The translations under genes and the position numbers were made by a program. Below the pieces are notes generated by a model. It had not been told where the DNA came from. It saw nothing but the letters and a program-made list of their open reading frames with translations, and ran no database searches. A stretch of 64,000 nt of DNA from Actinacidiphila yeochonensis CN732 (lineage in GTDB: Bacteria > Actinomycetota > Actinomycetes > Streptomycetales > Streptomycetaceae), in assembly GCF_000745345.1 (NCBI RefSeq), contig NZ_JQNR01000004.1, forward strand, positions 248,001-312,000, written 5' to 3'. This document shows positions 59,629 through 64,000 of the stretch, piece after piece; the stretch's first letter is position 1; every line of letters starts with the position of its first letter.

Positions 59629-60843
59629 GTGTCCCAACCGCCCCCCGCCCTGCACCTGTCCGTCGCCCTGGACGGCGCCGGCTGGCACCCCGCCGCCTGG
59701 CGCGAGCCGGACGCCGAACCCCGCGAGCTGTTCTCCGCCGGGTACTGGGCCGGCCTCGTCGCCGAAGCCGAGCGCGGCCTGCTCGACTTCGTCACCATCG
59801 AGGACTCCCTCGGCCTCCAGTCCGACGCCCCCCTCCGCCCCGACCAGCGCACCGACCAGGTCCGGGGACGGCTCGACGCGGTGCAGATCGCGGCCCGCGT
59901 CGCGCCGCTGACCAGGAACATCGGCCTCGTCCCCACCGCGGTGACCACCCACACCGAGCCCTTCCACCTCTCCAAGGCGATCGCCACCCTCGACTACGTC
60001 AGCAGTGGCCGCAGCGGCGTCCGGGTGCGGGTCTCCGGAACGCCCGACGAGGCCGCCCTGTTCGGCCGGCGCGTCATCCCGGACATCCTGCCGGCCGATC
60101 TCGACCGTCCCGAGGTCCAGCGGCTCGTGGCCGACCTCTTCGACGAGGCCGCGGACTACGTCGAGGTGCTGCGCCGGCTGTGGGACAGCTGGGAGGACGA
60201 CGCGGTGATCCGCGACGTGGCGACCGGCCGGTTCGTCGACCGCGCCAAGCTGCACTACATCGACTTCGAGGGGCGCCGGTTCAGCGTCAAGGGGCCGTCC
60301 ATCACGCCCCGGCCGCCGCAGGGCCAGCCGGTCGTCGTCGCGCTGGGCCACGGCACCGTGCCGTACCAGCTGATCGGCGGCTCCGCCGACGTCGGCTTCG
60401 TCACCCCGGGCAGCGCCGCCGCGGCGGAGGCGACCATCGCCGAGATCCGGGCCGCCCAGGCCGCCGCGGGCCGGGCCGAGGAGACGGTGCACGTCTTCGC
60501 CGACCTCGTCGTCGTCCTGGACGAGGACGGCGGGAGGGCCGTGGAGCGGCTGGCCCGGCTGGACGAGCGGGCCGGGGCCGCGTTCACCAGCGACGCGCAC
60601 GTCTTCGCCGGCACCCCCGCCGCGCTGGCCGACCTGCTGGCGGAGTGGCAGGCGGCGGGCCTGGCCGGATACCGGCTGCGGCCGGCCGCGATCCCGCACG
60701 ACCTGCGGCAGGTCACCCGGCACCTGGTGCCCGAACTCCAGCGGCGCGGCCTGTTCCGCACCGCCTACGAGGCCGAAACCCTGCGCGGCCTGCTGGGACT
60801 TCCCCGGCCCGCCAACCGCTACGCCGCCCCCGCGGGCGTCTGA
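59629..60843 (+). CDS. LLM-class flavin-dependent monooxygenase, first of four
   Basis: A 404-residue luciferase-like FMNH2-dependent oxygenase. The TIM-barrel pattern shows in AGYWAGLVAEAERGLLDFVT (residues 38-57), RNIGLVPTAVTTHTEPFHLS, SKAIATLDYVSSGRSGVRVR, and C-terminal FAGTPAALADLLAEWQAAGL and ELQRRGLFRTAYEAETLRGL. Such enzymes cleave C-S bonds in sulfonates, sulfides or alkylated cysteines. The GTG has AGGAAGAG upstream. With the divergent flavin reductase it forms a two-component system; the exact substrate is unknown. Confidence 0.88.
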   Translation: MSQPPPALHLSVALDGAGWHPAAWREPDAEPRELFSAGYWAGLVAEAERGLLDFVTIEDSLGLQSDAPLRPDQRTDQVRGRLDAVQIAARVAPLTRNIGLVPTAVTTHTEPFHLSKAIATLDYVSSGRSGVRVRVSGTPDEAALFGRRVIPDILPADLDRPEVQRLVADLFDEAADYVEVLRRLWDSWEDDAVIRDVATGRFVDRAKLHYIDFEGRRFSVKGPSITPRPPQGQPVVVALGHGTVPYQLIGGSADVGFVTPGSAAAAEATIAEIRAAQAAAGRAEETVHVFADLVVVLDEDGGRAVERLARLDERAGAAFTSDAHVFAGTPAALADLLAEWQAAGLAGYRLRPAAIPHDLRQVTRHLVPELQRRGLFRTAYEAETLRGLLGLPRPANRYAAPAGV

Positions 60844-60915
60844 CCCCCGCCCGCGTCCGCCCCTGCCGCTCCGCCCTGCCGCCCGCCCCGCCGAGACCAC
60901 GAGGACACCGCCCAC

Positions 60916-62286
60916 ATGAGCAAGCCCGTCAAACAGATCCACCTGGCCGCCCACTTCCCCGGCGTCAACAACACCACCGTGTGGAGCGACCCCGCCTCCG
61001 GCTCCCAGATCGACTTCAGCTCCTTCACCCGCCTCGCCCAGACCGCGGAACGGGCCAAGTTCGACTTCCTCTTCCTCGCCGAGGGCCTGCGGCTGCGCGA
61101 GCAGGGCGGCGAGATCTACGACCTGGACGTGGTCGGCCGGCCCGACACGTTCACCGTGCTGGCCGCGCTCGCCGCCGTCACCGACCGGCTCGGGCTGGCC
61201 GGCACGATCAACTCCACCTTCAACGAGCCCTACGAGGTGGCGCGGCAGTTCGCCACCCTGGACCACCTGTCCGCCGGCCGCGCCGCCTGGAACGTCGTCA
61301 CCTCATGGGACGCCTTCACCGGCGAGAACTTCCGGCGCGGCGGCTACCTCCCGCAGTCCGCCCGCTACGAGCGGGCCCGGCAGTTCCTCGACACCGCCAA
61401 GGTGCTCTTCGACACCTGGCGGGGCGACGAGATCGCCGCCGACAAGGAGGCCGGCGTCTTCCTGAGCGACCCCGACGCCGGCCGGTTCGACCACCACACC
61501 GACCAGTTCGACATCACCGGCCGGTTCAACGTCCCGCGCAGCCCGCAGGGCGGACCGGTGATCTTCCAGGCCGGCGACTCCGAGGAGGGCCGGGAGTTCG
61601 CGGCGGCCGGAGCCGACGCCATCTTCACCCGGCACGGCACCCTCGACGCCGGCCGGGAGTTCTACGCCGACGTCAAACGGCGCCTGGCCGCCTACGGCCG
61701 CTCCCCCGACGACCTGAAGATTCTGCCCGGCGTCACCTACGTCCTCGGCGACACCCACGCCGAAGCCGAGGAGCGGTCCCGGGTGATCCGCCGCCAGCAG
61801 GTCAGCGGGCAGACCGCGATCAAGTTCCTGGAGCAGCTCTGGAACCGCGACCTCAGCGACCACGACCCCGACGGCCCGCTGCCCGAGATCGACCCGCTGC
61901 CGGGCGAGAACACGGTGTCCCGCGGCCGGGCGAGCGTCCGCATGAACCGCGACCCGCTCGCCGTCGCCGCCGAGTGGCGCGCCCTCGCCGAGGAGAAGAA
62001 GCTCTCCACCCGGGAGGTCGTCATCGAGGTGACCGGCCGCCAGTCCTTCATCGGCACCCCTGCCGAAGTGGCCGACGCGCTCGACGAGTTCGTGCAGACC
62101 GACGCCGCCGACGGCTTCATCCTGGTGCCCCACATCACCCCCGGCGGCCTCGACGAGTTCGTCGACACCGTCGTCCCGATCCTCCAGGAGCGCGGCGTCT
62201 TCCGCACCGAGTACGAGGGCACCACCCTGCGCGAGCACCTCGGACTGCGCACCCCCGCCGCCCGCACCGCCGGGGCGGCGTCGTGA
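60916..62286 (+). CDS. NtaA/SnaA/DszA-family FMN monooxygenase
   Basis: A 456-residue enzyme of the NtaA/SnaA/DszA subgroup, seen in MSKPVKQIHLAAHFPGVNNT, the FDFLFLAEGLRLREQGGEIY segment, TLDHLSAGRAAWNVVTSWDA and the C-terminal FRTEYEGTTLREHLGLRTP. Members oxidise nitrilotriacetate, sulfones or S-alkyl cysteine derivatives with FMNH2 from a separate reductase. Length and motifs are complete. It starts 72 bases after the first monooxygenase and overlaps the third as GTGA. Confidence 0.93.
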   Translation: MSKPVKQIHLAAHFPGVNNTTVWSDPASGSQIDFSSFTRLAQTAERAKFDFLFLAEGLRLREQGGEIYDLDVVGRPDTFTVLAALAAVTDRLGLAGTINSTFNEPYEVARQFATLDHLSAGRAAWNVVTSWDAFTGENFRRGGYLPQSARYERARQFLDTAKVLFDTWRGDEIAADKEAGVFLSDPDAGRFDHHTDQFDITGRFNVPRSPQGGPVIFQAGDSEEGREFAAAGADAIFTRHGTLDAGREFYADVKRRLAAYGRSPDDLKILPGVTYVLGDTHAEAEERSRVIRRQQVSGQTAIKFLEQLWNRDLSDHDPDGPLPEIDPLPGENTVSRGRASVRMNRDPLAVAAEWRALAEEKKLSTREVVIEVTGRQSFIGTPAEVADALDEFVQTDAADGFILVPHITPGGLDEFVDTVVPILQERGVFRTEYEGTTLREHLGLRTPAARTAGAAS

Positions 62287-63377
62287 GGTTCATCGCCGTC
62301 ACCCTGGTCGTCCAGGGCCCCGACCCGGTCACCGGGCGGCAGCCGTCCACCCACGAGCGCCTCCGCCAGGTGGTCGACAGCGCCGTGCTGGCCGAGGAGC
62401 TCGGCTTCGACGGCTGGGGCGTCGGAGAGCGGCACGAACGGCCCTTCCTGTCCTCCGCGCCGACCGTGCTCCTCGCCCACGCCGCCGCCCGCACCCGGCG
62501 CATCCGGCTCTTCACCGCCGTCACCACCCTCAGCCTGCTCGACCCGGTGCGCGCGTACGAGGACTACGCCACCCTCGACCACCTCAGCGAGGGCCGGCTC
62601 GACCTCATCATCGGCAAGGGCAACGGTTCGGCCCAGCGCGAGCTCTTCCACGTCACCCCCGAGGACCAGTGGGAGCGCAACGCCGAGTCGTACGAGATCT
62701 TCCGCACCCTGTGGCGGCAGGGCGCCGTCACCGCCACCCCGAAGTTCCGGCCCGCCCTGGCCGACGCCGAGGTGTGGCCGCGCCCCTACCAGCGGCCGGT
62801 CCGGGTCTGGCACGGCAGCGCCACCAGCCGCGCCTCGGCGGACCTCGCGGCCCGCTACGGCGACCCGCTCTTCTCCGCCAACGTCACCAACCCCGTCGAG
62901 CCCTACGCCGAGCTGGTCGCGCACTACCGCGAACGCTGGGCCCACTACGGCCACGACCCGGCCCTGGCGGCCGTCGGCGCCGGCACCGCCGCGCTCTACG
63001 CAGCCCCCACCTCGCAGCAGGCGCTGGCGGACTACCGGCCGGTCTTCGAGGCCCGCCTCGCCACCCAGCGCGCGGCCGGGTTCGACATCGTCTTCCCGAC
63101 GCTGGAGGACTTCGTCGAGCGCAGTTCGGCGCTGATCGGCAGCCCGCAGCAGATCACCGACAAGATCCACCGCTACCACAAGCAGTTGGGCCACTCCGTC
63201 CTCCACGTCCAGGCCGAGCCCAACGGGCTCAGCCCCGCGCGGCACCGTGCGTCCCTGGAGCTCTTCCAGGAGCGGGTGGCCCCCGAACTGCGCGACGCCC
63301 TCCCGGACCCGCCGTGGCCGTGGGCCCCGGTGAACCCCGACGAGCAGCCGTCCGCCGTTCCGGCCCAGGGAGCCTGA
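62283..63377 (+). CDS. LLM-class flavin-dependent oxidoreductase, third of four
   Basis: A 364-residue luciferase-like protein. LAEELGFDGWGVGERHERPF (residues 39-58), LFTAVTTLSLLDPVRAYEDY and ATLDHLSEGRLDLIIGKGNG are the flavin-site landmarks of this class. The GTG start overlaps the previous stop, so it is translationally coupled. The substrate is unknown. Confidence 0.9.
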   Translation: MRFIAVTLVVQGPDPVTGRQPSTHERLRQVVDSAVLAEELGFDGWGVGERHERPFLSSAPTVLLAHAAARTRRIRLFTAVTTLSLLDPVRAYEDYATLDHLSEGRLDLIIGKGNGSAQRELFHVTPEDQWERNAESYEIFRTLWRQGAVTATPKFRPALADAEVWPRPYQRPVRVWHGSATSRASADLAARYGDPLFSANVTNPVEPYAELVAHYRERWAHYGHDPALAAVGAGTAALYAAPTSQQALADYRPVFEARLATQRAAGFDIVFPTLEDFVERSSALIGSPQQITDKIHRYHKQLGHSVLHVQAEPNGLSPARHRASLELFQERVAPELRDALPDPPWPWAPVNPDEQPSAVPAQGA

Positions 63378-63378
63378 C

Positions 63379-64000
63379 ATGACCGCAACCCCTCTCGCCG
63401 TCCTCGACCTGGTGCCCGTCAGCTCCGGCTCGACCGCCCCGCAGGCGCTGCGCAACAGCATCGACCTCGCCCAGCAGACCGAACGGTTCGGGTACGCCCG
63501 CTACTGGTTCGCCGAGCACCACCTCAACCCGGGCGTGGCCGGCACCTCGCCCGCCGTCGTCCTCGCGCTGACCGCCGCGGCCACCTCCACGATCCGGCTC
63601 GGCGCCGGCGCGGTGCAGCTCGGCCACCGCACCGCGCTGGCCACCGTGGAGGAGTTCGGGCTGCTCGACGCCCTCCACCCCGGCCGCTTCGACCTCGGCC
63701 TCGGCCGCTCCGGCGGCAAGCCCTCCGGCCTGAGCCGGGCGGCGCACGCGCCGCTCCCGGACAGCACCCCGATCGTCGACGGCCGCACGCCGAACGGGCT
63801 GCGCATACCCGCCCGGTTCGACGTCTCCACGCTGCTGAAGTCGCCCCGGGTGGTACTGCACCAGCGGCTGCTGCGGCAGCCGAACGCCGAACCGCAGGAG
63901 TACGGCGAGCAGGTCGACGACATCCTCGCGCTGCTCGCGGGCACGTACAGCGCCGACGGTGTCGAGGCGCACGTGGTGCCCGGCGAGGGGGCCGACCTCC
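63379..64000 (+). CDS. MsnO8-like LLM-class oxidoreductase, fourth of four (partial)
   Basis: The first 207 codons of a luciferase-like enzyme that runs off the window. The start MTATPLAVLDLVPVSSGSTA, with FGYARYWFAEHHLNPGVAGT and FGLLDALHPGRFDLGLGRSG, is characteristic of the MsnO8 subgroup. It begins one base after the previous stop. No frame problem is seen in the part present. Confidence 0.9.
   Translation, partial: MTATPLAVLDLVPVSSGSTAPQALRNSIDLAQQTERFGYARYWFAEHHLNPGVAGTSPAVVLALTAAATSTIRLGAGAVQLGHRTALATVEEFGLLDALHPGRFDLGLGRSGGKPSGLSRAAHAPLPDSTPIVDGRTPNGLRIPARFDVSTLLKSPRVVLHQRLLRQPNAEPQEYGEQVDDILALLAGTYSADGVEAHVVPGEGADL

Overview
The window is high-GC actinomycete DNA, most like Streptomyces or a close relative. 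Third codon positions are almost always G or C, GTG starts are common, neighbouring genes often share ATGA or GTGA, and the genes are typical streptomycete ones. No rRNA, tRNA, CRISPR array or insertion sequence was seen.

Layout. (1) 1-7380, minus strand: assimilatory sulfate reduction operon, read as cysteine-containing leader peptide, sulfite/nitrite reductase, small zinc-ribbon protein, cysH, cysC, cysD, cysN, then a sulfonate-type binding lipoprotein; the next transporter gene leaves the window at base 5. (2) 7710-13316: GAF-domain regulator, AidB-like acyl-CoA dehydrogenase (frameshifted as given), YihY/BrkB membrane protein and a VOC protein. (3) 13696-32679: carbohydrate island with a LacI regulator, GH127 beta-L-arabinofuranosidase, a sugar ABC importer (binding protein plus two permeases, no ATPase), two large secreted hydrolase-like proteins, an alginate-lyase-family protein, a SIS-domain sugar isomerase and a class II aldolase. 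(4) 32748-37512: metallophosphoesterase and a molybdate importer (modA, modB, modC). (5) 37770-49374: potassium module with a KdpE paralogue, kdpC, kdpB, kdpA, kdpF, a 27-residue membrane peptide, a divergent APC-type transporter, then kdpE and kdpD. (6) 49763-54227: GNAT acetyltransferase, a two-gene DUF6232 unit whose proteins share a Gly/Asn-rich motif, a decayed S53/S8 protease and a secreted FG-GAP protein. (7) 54530-64000: organosulfur locus, with a polar-amino-acid-type ABC importer plus flavin reductase on the minus strand and four luciferase-like FMN monooxygenases on the plus strand. The two arms diverge from one control region, and each starts with its own leader peptide.

Regions 1 and 7 form one sulfur theme. 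Three short ORFs share the pattern R-x-H-[VI]-D-x2-R-[VI]-S-S-A-x-C, and each precedes a sulfur operon, which suggests cysteine-responsive attenuation. Region 3 looks like one regulon: extracellular hydrolases release oligosaccharides, the ABC importer takes them up, and GH127 and the isomerase/aldolase pair process them inside the cell. A LacI-type operator lies before one secreted enzyme and a near copy lies inside the GH127 gene.

At least five otherwise healthy genes show apparent frameshifts (acyl-CoA dehydrogenase, YihY tail, modB/modC junction, kdpD tail, flavin reductase start), mostly in G/C runs or short tandem repeats. Sequencing or assembly indels are the simplest explanation, so the affected C or N termini should not be taken literally. 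Coordinates, motifs and repeats were read by eye; family names rest on recognised motifs and gene order, not on database searches.
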